Source of the DNA: Streptomyces sp. SID11385
GTDB taxonomy: Bacteria > Actinomycetota > Actinomycetes > Streptomycetales > Streptomycetaceae
Reading direction: 5' to 3'
NCBI RefSeq assembly: GCF_010548245.1
Contig: NZ_JAAGLR010000001.1
Span: 1 to 35,202 of the forward strand
Length of the DNA stretch: 35,202 nt
The notes beneath the pieces were generated by a model. That model was not told the origin of the DNA. It worked only from the letters and a program-made list of their open reading frames with translations, and ran no database searches. Positions 22,038-30,148 of the stretch are shown here, one piece after another; position 1 is the stretch's first letter, and every line of letters starts with the position of its first letter. Both the position numbers and the translations under genes were made by a program.

Positions 22038-22535
22038 TCAGAAGAACGGATTCTCGGAACTCCTGTCCGCATCGGTGGCGGCCTGGAGCAGCTCGGGCAA
22101 GTCCTCTGGGTCCGAGGCGCGCTGGTCGAGCCACCAGCCGGCGCGGGTCACCGTGCGCGCCGCGTCCTCGATTTGCTCCCACTGCGCCTCTGTCGTCTCG
22201 CCCTCCAGGACGAGCGCCGTGAACGCGGCGGTCATGAGCTGGTGGCGGCAGCGCACCGCCCAGGGGACTGCACGCTCGGTCCCATCGAGCGGGGGCATCT
22301 CGTACTGCTGGGACCAGGCGTCCGATTCTGCCTGTTCCTCGGCTCGTTTTGCGGCGAGCCAGGCGGCCCTTTCCTGCTCGTCGTCCTGCTTGGCGGCACG
22401 CCAGCAGTCGGTGCACTCCTGGGTCGCGAGCCACTCGGCGAAGCCCGCACGGCGGTCGGCCGGACGGTTGGACAGATCCCGGTCCGCCGGGTGGCCGCAG
22501 GCGTGCTCGATGTGCCAGATGGTCTTCACGGACAT
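22038..22535 (-). CDS. Element-associated CxH/CxxC protein
   Basis: 165 residues, ATG 22535 with GGAGG ten bases upstream. The N terminus TIWHIEHACGHPADRDLSNR and ECTDCWRAAK (about residue 40) give Cys and His residues spaced for a zinc site. A charged helix follows (AAWLAAKRAEEQAESDAWSQ), then a C-terminal helical domain (LMTAAFTALVLEGETTEAQW; WWLDQRASDPEDLPELLQAA). I recall the start HIEHACGHPA-x-RDLS as conserved in Streptomyces conjugative elements; its function is unknown. It is the last gene of the T4SS-side leftward block. Confidence 0.75.
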   Translation of the reverse strand: MSVKTIWHIEHACGHPADRDLSNRPADRRAGFAEWLATQECTDCWRAAKQDDEQERAAWLAAKRAEEQAESDAWSQQYEMPPLDGTERAVPWAVRCRHQLMTAAFTALVLEGETTEAQWEQIEDAARTVTRAGWWLDQRASDPEDLPELLQAATDADRSSENPFF

Positions 22536-22562
22536 GGGTGGGCGGCCTCCTTGTGAGTCGGG

Positions 22563-23360
22563 TCAGCGATGGTGCGGGGAGGAAGCGGATGGCGGGGGCA
22601 CCGGGGCTGTGGCAGCGCCGGGCCCAGCGGCCGGGGTGGTGCGTGGAAGAGTGCGTGGGCCAGTGGTCGGCGCGAGCCTGGACTCGTCGCGCACCCATAC
22701 CTCGTGGGCCAGCACCTCCTGAGCAAGGTCAGGCTGGATGGCGATGCCGACGTCGCGGTCGTTCAGGGCCAGCGTGGTGTCCGCGAGTGTGGTCAGGGCC
22801 GGGCCGCGCCCGTCCGGTTGCGGAAGCACGTAGATGTCCAGCGTCTCCTGATGCAACCACCCACGCTCGTGGAGGACACGGCCCGCTCGCTCGCTGTCGA
22901 GCTGGTCGTCGGTGGCGGCGATGAAGCCGAGCTGGGGGTGCTCGGCGAAGGCGACGGTCGGCACCGGGCTCGGAGTGGCGGCGCGGTCGGCAGCTCGTGC
23001 GGCTGGGGGTGTGGGCTCGTAGGCGAGATCGGCGGCGACGTCGTAACCCGCGTTGCGCATGAGCGTGACGGCACGCGTTGCGCGGGCGGTGCCGTCACGG
23101 GCCTGGTCGGCGAGCGCGAACAGAGCGGGTTCGTCGGGCACGGCATGGAAGCCAAAGCCGTTGAGCATCCACGCGTTCAGCGTGGAGTCCTTCGCGACCG
23201 TGGCGACGATCCCGTGGCGGGGGTGATGGCCGACTGTGAAGTCGGGAGGCGAATCGTAGAGAGCGGGCACGGTGGTTCCATCCGTTTCGGAGTCGGCGGG
23301 GGCGCCTTCGCGGAGCGGGATGGTTCTGCGGGGCGCGGGGCGCTCGGTGGCGCGCGGCAC
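22563..23360 (-). CDS. Two-copy element domain protein with Pro-rich basic tail
   Basis: 265 residues. The GTG at 23360 starts two bases after the preceding TGA, with CGAGG eight bases upstream. There are two copies of one domain. Copy 1, residues about 35-110: FTVGHHPRHGIVATVAKD, then GFGFHAVPDE, then LMRNAGYDVAADLAYEP. Copy 2, about 125-205: VAFAEHPQLGFIAATDDQ, then RGWLHQETLDIYVLPQ, then LALNDRDVGIAIQPDLA. The same pattern is in the products of 19674-20894 and 23363-24169. It has a similar Pro/Ala tail ending SPHHR, but the R-V-x-A-A-L motif is not convincing (RLAPTTGPRT at the same distance). Confidence 0.72.
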   Translation of the reverse strand: MPRATERPAPRRTIPLREGAPADSETDGTTVPALYDSPPDFTVGHHPRHGIVATVAKDSTLNAWMLNGFGFHAVPDEPALFALADQARDGTARATRAVTLMRNAGYDVAADLAYEPTPPAARAADRAATPSPVPTVAFAEHPQLGFIAATDDQLDSERAGRVLHERGWLHQETLDIYVLPQPDGRGPALTTLADTTLALNDRDVGIAIQPDLAQEVLAHEVWVRDESRLAPTTGPRTLPRTTPAAGPGAATAPVPPPSASSPHHR

Positions 23361-23362
23361 GA

Positions 23363-24169
23363 TCAGCGCCTCGGGGCGCTGGGGCGAGAGCCAGGGGGCG
23401 AGGCAGGGGTGACCGACAGAGGGCTCGCCGTGTTTCGCGGTGCGTGGGGGGAGGTAGAGAGGGCAGCCTCGACACGGACGGAGGGGGTGGCCTCCGGAGC
23501 GCAGGGCTGTTGGAGGGTGCCCTTCGCCGGAAGGGCCGTGTGTCGGTCGGCGAGAGTACGACGCACGGCGCTGATCTGCTGGCTGTGCGAGGCGATCGCG
23601 GCGGCGAGGAAACGAAGGCGCGCCGCGTGGTCCCGGTCTGCGGGGGTGCTGAGTTCGTCACACCGGGCGGCGGCTGTGTCCAAGACCTCGCTCACGCGTT
23701 GCAGGACCCCGTCTCCGGGAGCGGTCAGCTCGCTCAGCGCGGTGACGACCTCGCTGGTGTGGCCCGCTACCGCTACTCGGTCCCGCAGTTCACCGAGCCA
23801 GTCTCCGAAGTCCCACCCGGGGTGGCGGAGTTCCAATTCTGGGTCGAGCAGCTCACGGGCGAGCCGCACCTCTATGCCCTGTGCTTCGAGCAGGTCGTAG
23901 GCGAGGGTCGTCGTGGCGCGCTGTTCCGCCGGGTCCGTTATGCCCAGGGGCAACTGGTGGTGGGGACCGCCAGGACCATCAACCCGGATGAAGCCCGCCC
24001 GGTGCAAGGTGGCGGCAATGGTGCGCTCGTATTCTGCGGCCTTGGCCGCGATGGCCTCGGAGTGTGCCTCTGCCGGAGTTGAGGGCGTCTGGGCGAGGAG
24101 TGCGCTGCGTCGCGCGGTGACACGGTGGTTTTCACGTTCGAAGGTGATGAGAGGCAATTCGACGGCCAT
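23363..24169 (-). CDS. Element domain plus helical protein, tagged
   Basis: 268 residues; ATG 24169 with GGAGG upstream. Residues about 10-115 contain one copy of the domain also present in its two relatives: TIAATLHRAGFIRVDGPGG, then HHQLPLGITDPAEQRATTTL, then DLLEAQGIEVRLARELLDPE. Residues about 120-225 are helical (SEVVTALSELTAPGDGVLQR; RLRFLAAAIASHSQQISAVR). RVEAALSTSP is 37 residues from the C terminus, with a Pro/Ser tail ending SAPRR. A copy of the repeated leader motif lies upstream (24231-24282). Function unknown. Confidence 0.74.
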   Translation of the reverse strand: MAVELPLITFERENHRVTARRSALLAQTPSTPAEAHSEAIAAKAAEYERTIAATLHRAGFIRVDGPGGPHHQLPLGITDPAEQRATTTLAYDLLEAQGIEVRLARELLDPELELRHPGWDFGDWLGELRDRVAVAGHTSEVVTALSELTAPGDGVLQRVSEVLDTAAARCDELSTPADRDHAARLRFLAAAIASHSQQISAVRRTLADRHTALPAKGTLQQPCAPEATPSVRVEAALSTSPHAPRNTASPLSVTPASPPGSRPSAPRR

Positions 24170-24230
24170 GCAGCCCTCCAGAGGGTGGGGCGGTGTCCTC
24201 CGCCGAAGCGGGAGGTGGTGTGGCGGAAGA

Positions 24231-24282
24231 GGATTCCCCGATTAGCCGGTTGGGACGGGATGGGAAGGCGTGGTAGAGGGCG
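24231..24282 (-). promoter_or_regulatory. Copy of the repeated upstream motif
   Basis: The minus strand reads CCCTCTACCACGCCTTCC, then CATCCCGTCCCAACCGG and AATCGGGGAATCC. It starts four bases beyond the stop of the upstream gene and ends about 60 bases before the start at 24169. Compared with 10845-10890 and 20951-21003 it keeps CTAC-n-CTT and the CCMAAC block. Confidence 0.35.
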
Positions 24283-24285
24283 GCG

Positions 24286-24972
24286 TCAGCGGGTGCGCCT
24301 TGGCGCCGTCGGCGACGGGGGCCCGGAGACGCGCTGGCTGGTGGGCGCGTCGCTTGTTGGGGTGGCCGATCGTGCGAGTGCGGCCCGGACACGCTCGCTG
24401 GGCGTCGCCGGGGTATCGGCTCGGCTTGCGAGGTGGGCTCCCACGCGAGCGAGCGCGGCTCCTTGTGAGGACAGGAGGTCGGCGTAGTGCCACCCCTCGC
24501 TGTTTCGCAACTCGATGGCCCGGGTCTCGTACAGGTCTCGGTACTTGGAGGGCATGGGGTTGAGGTGGGTGACGGCCTCGGCCCACTCGTCTTGCAGTTC
24601 GGCGGCCCGTTCGAGTGTGGTGTCGATCCCGCGGAGCACGCTCAGGTCGGTGCTGATCGGGCCGTCCAGGTAGTCGGCTCCCTGGGCGTTCGCGCGAACG
24701 CCGCTGAGGACTTCGTCGCCGTGAGCGAGGAAGGTCTCGACACCGGCCCATGCCTCGGCGTCGCGGCGTACCTTGCGGTCGGCGTAGCGGGTTTCGTCGA
24801 GGGGCCAGCCGTCCTCGTCGCACAGGGAGTCCGAGACAGCGTCCCAGGCGTCGGAGGCGCGGGTGATGCTCTCGGCTGCGGCGGCCAGAGCGGGGACATG
24901 TCGTGTCCAGGAGTGCTCGTCGGCGGGCTCCGGGCCGGGGGCTTCGGTCGGGGTGGTGTTCGCATCGGTCAT
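24286..24972 (-). CDS. Helical element protein with clear C-terminal tag
   Basis: 228 residues from ATG 24972 (GAGG nine bases upstream). It is acidic and helical throughout (PALAAAAESITRASDAWDAV; DAEAWAGVETFLAHGDEVLS; LRGIDTTLERAAELQDEWAE), followed by YRDLYETRAIELRNSEGWHY. This is the best tag in the set: RVRAALARSA, 35 residues from the end, then Thr/Ser/Pro and a basic end PRRTR. It lies directly downstream of the VirB4 gene with a 177-base gap. Function unknown. Confidence 0.74.
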   Translation of the reverse strand: MTDANTTPTEAPGPEPADEHSWTRHVPALAAAAESITRASDAWDAVSDSLCDEDGWPLDETRYADRKVRRDAEAWAGVETFLAHGDEVLSGVRANAQGADYLDGPISTDLSVLRGIDTTLERAAELQDEWAEAVTHLNPMPSKYRDLYETRAIELRNSEGWHYADLLSSQGAALARVGAHLASRADTPATPSERVRAALARSATPTSDAPTSQRVSGPPSPTAPRRTR

Positions 24973-25149
24973 GTGGTGGGCCTCGGGTGGTGTGCGGGCC
25001 CTCGCCGGGCTCGCAGCGGAGCGAGAGCGGACGGAGGAAGCGCGGAGGACGGGAAGCGGGCGCCTCTGTGCGTCTTCTGGCCGGGCGACGACGAGGGGGC
25101 CGTGATGCGCGCAGGTCACCGTAGGGCGCCAAGTAGCGCTGCTCAGCCT

Positions 25150-26664
25150 TCAGTTGGGCCATGAAGACATCCGGGCGTCGGTGTCGAAGAGGTCGCGTTC
25201 GGTGGGGTGGAGGAGGTGCTGGGTGATGAAGCTCCGGCCGGCGACTTTCCACAGGCCCCGGCCCTTGGTGAGGGCGGAGACGGCCTGGGTCTCGACGCCG
25301 GTGAGGCCGAGAAGGGGGGCCGCCGCGTCGAGTTGGTCGGGCTCCTGGCGGTAGATGATCCGGGTGGAGCAGTCGGCGAGGAGCCCTTCGGCGAGTACCC
25401 GGCCGCGCGATCCGGCGTCGCCCGCGCTGAGAAGGTCGCTGAGGCGGTGGATGACCATGAGGTTCGCGATGCCCAAGCCACGCGAGAGCTTCCACTGGGA
25501 CTGCATGCGTTCCAGGAGGCCGACGTGGCGCATGAGGCGCCACGCCTCGTCGTAGATGACCCATCGACGGCCGCCGTCAGGGTCGGCGAGCGCGCTCTCC
25601 ATCCAGGCGGAGGCGCACGTCATCGCGAGGACGAGCGCGGTGTCGTCGGTGCCGTTGCCCAGGCGGGACAGGTCGATGGAGAGCATCGGGGTGCCCGGGT
25701 CGAAGGCCACGGTGGTGGGTGCGTCGAACATCCCGGAGAGGTCGCCGCGCACGAGGCGGCGCAGGGCGTGGGCGAGGTCCTGGGCGGCCGGGCCCATGTG
25801 CCCGGCGTGGTTGCCGAGGGCGTCGTCGAGACGGTCTGGCGAGCCGAGGGTGTGCGCGATCTCGCCGAGCAGTGGCTCGACGCCGGCGGCATCGGCCTGT
25901 GAGACGACGAGGTCAAGGGCGAGGTCGAGGGCGGTGTGCTCCATGGGCAGCAGTTCGCGCCCGAGCACGGTGCGCGCAAGGGCGGCGAGCAGGAGCAGGC
26001 GCCGGGTGCGTACCTCTGTCCGCCAGACGTCCTCGCTCACCGATGCGGGGCGGGGCGGGGCGTCAAGGGGGTTGAGCCTTCCCGGCAGGCCGGGGCCCAG
26101 CGCGATGCTCTGCCCGCCCAGGGCTTGCGCGACGGGCGTCCACTCCCCCTTGGGGTCGCAGGGGACGTAGACGCGGTAGCCGTGGGCGATGGAGCGGGTG
26201 GCGAGCGACTTGGCGAGAGCCGACTTGCCCATGCCGATGATCCCGGCCAGGACGGTGTTGGGGTTGGTGAAGCCCTCGATGCGCCCGCTGTTGTAGAGGG
26301 TGAACGGGTCGAAGCAGAAGGCGCCTTCGGCGTGGACGTCGCGGCCGACGAAGATGCCGTCGGCTCCGAGGCCGCCCTCGGCGAGGAAGGGATAGGCGCC
26401 GCTCGCGGTCGCCGTGGTCATGCGGTGCGCGGGAAGCCGCAGTTTCCCGCCCCGCGCCGAAGCGGCCCCGGGGCGCCCGGAGGCGGGATAGGTCGGCCGC
26501 AGCTCGGCGGCCTCGTCGTCCGTGCCCTCGCGTACGGGACGGGCGGTGGCGAGGCGGGCCTGGCGACGCGCCCCGGCGAAGCCCGTCCGCGCTGCCCGTT
26601 GCTGCGCACGGGATGCCTTGCGGGGGGTGAAGACGGGTGATGCACTGGCACGGACGCGAGGCAT
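25150..26664 (-). CDS. VirB4/TraC-type T4SS ATPase (C-terminal motor half)
   Basis: 504 residues. The N-terminal 80 residues are Arg/Ala-rich and disordered. From about residue 90 the VirB4 motor domain runs with Walker A 141-149 (GIIGMGKSA), the following CDPKGEW strand, and Walker B 368-374 (RWVIYDEAWRLM). It ends with the VirB4 segment SRGLGIANLMVIHRLSDL and KGRGLWKVAGRSFITQHLL. VirB4 proteins energise pilus and channel assembly and substrate transfer. Full-length VirB4 is about 800 residues; the usual N-terminal half is absent here and may be supplied by the SCO6880-like protein two genes upstream. Confidence 0.9.
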   Translation of the reverse strand: MPRVRASASPVFTPRKASRAQQRAARTGFAGARRQARLATARPVREGTDDEAAELRPTYPASGRPGAASARGGKLRLPAHRMTTATASGAYPFLAEGGLGADGIFVGRDVHAEGAFCFDPFTLYNSGRIEGFTNPNTVLAGIIGMGKSALAKSLATRSIAHGYRVYVPCDPKGEWTPVAQALGGQSIALGPGLPGRLNPLDAPPRPASVSEDVWRTEVRTRRLLLLAALARTVLGRELLPMEHTALDLALDLVVSQADAAGVEPLLGEIAHTLGSPDRLDDALGNHAGHMGPAAQDLAHALRRLVRGDLSGMFDAPTTVAFDPGTPMLSIDLSRLGNGTDDTALVLAMTCASAWMESALADPDGGRRWVIYDEAWRLMRHVGLLERMQSQWKLSRGLGIANLMVIHRLSDLLSAGDAGSRGRVLAEGLLADCSTRIIYRQEPDQLDAAAPLLGLTGVETQAVSALTKGRGLWKVAGRSFITQHLLHPTERDLFDTDARMSSWPN

Positions 26665-26704
26665 GGCGTTCTCCTGACGAAGATGTGGGCGGGTCCGGGG
26701 CGGG

Positions 26705-27157
26705 TCAGTGGTTCGTGAGGCCGGTGTAGGGGGTGTGGAGGTCGGCCGGGGTGGTGCGGCGGCGTACGAGGCGGGCGGCTTCCTGGTGGCGGCGGCAGAT
26801 GGTCAGCTCGGGGGCACCCTCGGGCAGCGGGTTGCGGCACGCCTCGCGGTCGGGCAGTTCGCCCGACGTGGGGTGGGGAGCGGCGTGGTAGGCGGCGTGG
26901 AGGTGGTCGGCGGCCTGCCACAGGCGGGTGCGGGTGGCCTGGAGGTGGCCGCCCTCGGCCTCGACGAGCGAGTGAGTGCGCATGGTGTGGGCGTCGAGGA
27001 GGGCGTGCAGGGAGATGAGGTGGGCGTGCAGGGCGTCCAGTTCAGCGCGGCTGGTGACCAGGGGCCCGCCGGGGATGTTGAGGCAGCGGTGGAAGTCGAG
27101 CGCGGCGGTCGCGAAGGGCACGAAGTCCTGCGGCGTCGCGTGGGCCGGAGCGGTCAT
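26705..27157 (-). CDS. Helical His-rich protein between two T4SS ATPase-related genes
   Basis: 150 residues, ATG 27157. Helices: FVPFATAALDFHRCLN; RAELDALHAHLISLHALLDA; EGGHLQATRTRLWQAADHLH. They are followed by a Cys-containing stretch (DREACRNPLPEGAPELTICR) and a basic C terminus. No family recognised. Its place between the SCO6880-like and VirB4 genes, with short gaps of 26 and 40 bases, suggests an accessory or chaperone-like role in that complex. It has no clear tag. Confidence 0.7.
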   Translation of the reverse strand: MTAPAHATPQDFVPFATAALDFHRCLNIPGGPLVTSRAELDALHAHLISLHALLDAHTMRTHSLVEAEGGHLQATRTRLWQAADHLHAAYHAAPHPTSGELPDREACRNPLPEGAPELTICRRHQEAARLVRRRTTPADLHTPYTGLTNH

Positions 27158-27183
27158 GAGGTGCTCTCTCGGGGAGGGAGTGG

Positions 27184-28653
27184 TTAGGCGGCGAGAGCGA
27201 GGGGCAGGGCGGCGGCGGTGAAAGCTTCGGCCTGCTGCCAGGTGAGGGGGCGCAGGTCGAGCTGTGCGCTGACGGCTGCGGTCTCCACGACCGCGCGCGC
27301 GGAGCGCAGTTCGTCCTCGGTGTCGGCTGAGACGGTCAGCAGGCCGGTCAGGGCGACATCGGCGTGCCCGGCGATGAGCTGCCTTTCGCGAGCGGTGATG
27401 TCCTGGTACTCGATCGTGTCCGCCTCCGAGCCGACCTGGCCACGCCGAGCACGCTCGGCGGCGTCCGCGAGCACGCCGGACTTCTGCCGCCGTACGTCCC
27501 GCAACGCGGCGTCCAGTGCCTTGGGCGTGTAGATGAGCGAGAGAGTGCGGCGCACGCCGCCGGTGAACAGGAGCTGGTGCAGGAATCCGGCCGAGGTCTG
27601 GGTGCGGGGCCAGTTCTCCACCCAGTAGGTGGTGTGGAAGGCGGAGTCGGTACGGATGTGCTCGCCCTGCTCCACGACCACCACGGGACCGGCGGCTGCG
27701 GGATCTGTCTCGGGGCGGCCTGCGGTCGACCAACGCTCCAGCGCCGCCGTCGCGTTGGGGTCGTATGCGGTGCGGACGACGGCGGCGAGCTCCGTGGAGG
27801 TGAGCCAGCCGGTAGGGGTGAGGCCGGCACCGCGTGCGGCCTGCTCGAAGGTCGATGTCAACTGCGCCAGCACGCCGAAGGCCCCCGCGAGGCCGCCGCC
27901 TGCCTGCCCCACCAAGCGCCGGGCGGCCTTCGTGTCAAGGCTCAGTGCGACGTACGCCTCGTGCGGTGCCGCCGCCGGTCCCGCGCTCTGAATCAGCTCC
28001 TCGTACAGGCCGCCCGCGAGCGGGGCGTCGGGGTGACCATGCTCTTCCCAGTAGCGGCGCAGCGCGTCCCCGGAGTCCGGGACGGTCCGCTCGACGACCT
28101 GGATCCGGGCGACGTGCCCGGTGCGGGCGAGCGCGGCGAGGACGCGGCCCCACCCGTTGACGTTCGCGGCCTGCGTGCCAGGGTCGAGCAGCGCGTAGGC
28201 ACGCGAGGAGACCTTCACCACGGCGGTCAGCGTCGCGGCGTGCGGGTCATGGACGGCCCCATAGCGGCCGTCGGGAGCGGTGACGACCCGCAGACTCGCC
28301 GCCGTACCGGGCAGGTGCAGCAGGCCCTCGCGACGCGGGCGCTGCGCGGGCCGGGTCAGCCACACGAGTTGCCTGCGCACCCGGCGAACGGCGTAGCGGG
28401 TGACCACGGGGGCCCAGTCCGCCAGGGTGCGTCCCCGGTGCCGGGCGAACACGATCAGGGCGAGCAGCCCCCACAGCGGGAGGAGTTCGAGTGCGCCGAC
28501 CACGCCGCGCGTGATGACTACGGCGAGGAGGAGAAGGCCGCCGAGGGCGGTCGTGATCAGTTGTGGGGCGGTGAGGCCGAGCAGGATGCCGCGCCTGCTG
28601 CGGTGGGGAAACTTCACGGTCGCCCCGGCGGGGGCCTGGCTCTTTGCGGGCAT
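27184..28653 (-). CDS. SCO6880-family T4SS membrane protein
   Basis: 489 residues from ATG 28653 (GGAG six bases upstream), excluding an Arg/Pro-rich upstream extension. Two membrane segments near residues 24-50 (LTAPQLITTALGGLLLLAVV) and 54-70 resemble a VirB3/PrgI-like anchor. The large cytoplasmic part (for example RRTLSLIYTPKALDAALRDV; SEADTIEYQDITARERQLIA; DVALTGLLTVSADTEDELRS) resembles the N-terminal non-motor half of VirB4 proteins. SCO6880 relatives sit in actinobacterial T4SS clusters. I infer that it pairs with the VirB4 motor encoded downstream. Confidence 0.85.
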   Translation of the reverse strand: MPAKSQAPAGATVKFPHRSRRGILLGLTAPQLITTALGGLLLLAVVITRGVVGALELLPLWGLLALIVFARHRGRTLADWAPVVTRYAVRRVRRQLVWLTRPAQRPRREGLLHLPGTAASLRVVTAPDGRYGAVHDPHAATLTAVVKVSSRAYALLDPGTQAANVNGWGRVLAALARTGHVARIQVVERTVPDSGDALRRYWEEHGHPDAPLAGGLYEELIQSAGPAAAPHEAYVALSLDTKAARRLVGQAGGGLAGAFGVLAQLTSTFEQAARGAGLTPTGWLTSTELAAVVRTAYDPNATAALERWSTAGRPETDPAAAGPVVVVEQGEHIRTDSAFHTTYWVENWPRTQTSAGFLHQLLFTGGVRRTLSLIYTPKALDAALRDVRRQKSGVLADAAERARRGQVGSEADTIEYQDITARERQLIAGHADVALTGLLTVSADTEDELRSARAVVETAAVSAQLDLRPLTWQQAEAFTAAALPLALAA

Positions 28654-28726
28654 GACGGCTCCAGAGGAGAGGCGGAAAAGGGGGGCGGGCCTGCGGGCAC
28701 GGGCCCGCCCCCGGGATTGGGCACGG

Positions 28727-30115
28727 TCAGGCGGGCGGGGGCTGCTTGGGGAACATCCAGCGCGACGGCGCTTCTCCCTCGGGCGAGGGGCCACCGGGGG
28801 CGGACGGCCGCTCGGCGGGTGACGGAGCGGCGGGCGCACTTCCCATGTCGCCGCCCCCTGCGGCCGGAGGCACGGCGGACACCGCGTCGTCCTCGGGCTC
28901 CGTGGCAGGAGCTTCGGCAGCACTGGGCCGGACGATCAGCGGGGGAAGGCCGGGGCGCTGGATGAGCGGACGGCCCTTGTCCCCCGTGGCGTCCGGGTCC
29001 TCGCCGAAGCGGAAGCGGGTCTGCGGCTGGGGCGCCCCGCCGTCGATGCCCTCCTTGCTCAGGTTGCCGCCCGAGGGGCTGATCCCGGAGGCAACGCCCT
29101 GGCCATCGGCCCCCGGGACCTGGGCAGGGCCCTGCGGTGCCGGGGTGGACATGCCGCCGGTGCCGTACTGCATCGCGAGGGTGCCCGCGGTCTTCGCGGC
29201 TCCGGCGGCGACCGCCACGCCCGCCACGCCGGTGCGGTGCAGGTCGTCGTGGCCCCCGCCGTCACTGGCCCAGTGCACGAACTTGTACGTCGCGTAGGGG
29301 CACAGCAGGACCAGGACCATCACGACGATCCCGGCCATCGCGTCCGAGAGCGCGGCCAGGCCGCCGTTCGTGTCCGTCTCGCCCATCGCCGAGATGCCGA
29401 TGAGGAACACCACGGTCATCAAGAGCTTGCTCACGACGAGCGTGGCGGTTGCCTCGATCCAGCCGCGCCGCCACCGCTTGGCGACTTCCCAGCCGCCCCC
29501 AGCCCCGGCGAAGATCGCGAGGGTGGCGAGGACGAGAACGCCCACCTTGCGGGCGACCATCACGGCCCAGTACAGGAAGGCGCCGATCGCGCAGCCCCAG
29601 CCGACCAGGGCCGACACTCCCCATCCCATGCCGTAGGTGGAGCCGACGAGCTGGATTTTCACCACGCGGCGGACCGCCTCCTCGATGGAGGTGTTGGCCG
29701 TGGCGAAGAGCCCGTCGGAGAGGGCGTCGACCACGGTGATGGCCACGGAGGTGAAGGCGACGGCGCAGAAGCTGAAGAGCACGCCCACGACGGTCCCCAT
29801 GACGGCCTGGGCGAGGGCGCGTTCGTCCCGTCGCCAGGCGGCAGAGACGAGCTGGATACAGAAGGTGCCGACGATGAGCGTGAGTCCGATCGGGAGGATC
29901 AGCTCGTAGTTGTCCCGGAACCATCCTGCGTTGAGGTCGATCGCGGTGGTCGTGTCGACGGCCGAGGCGGCGAGGTCGGCAGCCGCGGTGGCCAGTTCGG
30001 CGGCCGACTTCGCGATCCAGGCTCCGATGCGGTCGGTGACGGCCCCGGCGGGGTCGGTGGCGAAGTCGGCGGCCCCGCACACCTTGTCCATCAGCGGGAG
30101 ATCGCAGACGCCCAT
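28727..30115 (-). CDS. VirB6/TrbL-like polytopic membrane protein (SCO6881-like)
   Basis: 462 residues, ATG 30115 with GGAG nine bases upstream. About six membrane segments lie between residues 73 and 280 (for example LILPIGLTLIVGTFCIQLV; VMGTVVGVLFSFCAVAFTSV; KLLMTVVFLIGISAM; MAGIVVMVLVLLCPYATYKF). A 180-residue Gly/Pro-rich cytoplasmic or extracellular tail ends in FPKQPPPA. VirB6-type proteins form the inner-membrane channel of T4SSs. Its position between VirB8-like and SCO6880-like genes is the usual order in these clusters. Confidence 0.87.
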   Translation of the reverse strand: MGVCDLPLMDKVCGAADFATDPAGAVTDRIGAWIAKSAAELATAAADLAASAVDTTTAIDLNAGWFRDNYELILPIGLTLIVGTFCIQLVSAAWRRDERALAQAVMGTVVGVLFSFCAVAFTSVAITVVDALSDGLFATANTSIEEAVRRVVKIQLVGSTYGMGWGVSALVGWGCAIGAFLYWAVMVARKVGVLVLATLAIFAGAGGGWEVAKRWRRGWIEATATLVVSKLLMTVVFLIGISAMGETDTNGGLAALSDAMAGIVVMVLVLLCPYATYKFVHWASDGGGHDDLHRTGVAGVAVAAGAAKTAGTLAMQYGTGGMSTPAPQGPAQVPGADGQGVASGISPSGGNLSKEGIDGGAPQPQTRFRFGEDPDATGDKGRPLIQRPGLPPLIVRPSAAEAPATEPEDDAVSAVPPAAGGGDMGSAPAAPSPAERPSAPGGPSPEGEAPSRWMFPKQPPPA

Positions 30116-30148
30116 GAGGACGACTCCTTTCGTGTGAGCCGGTTCGGG

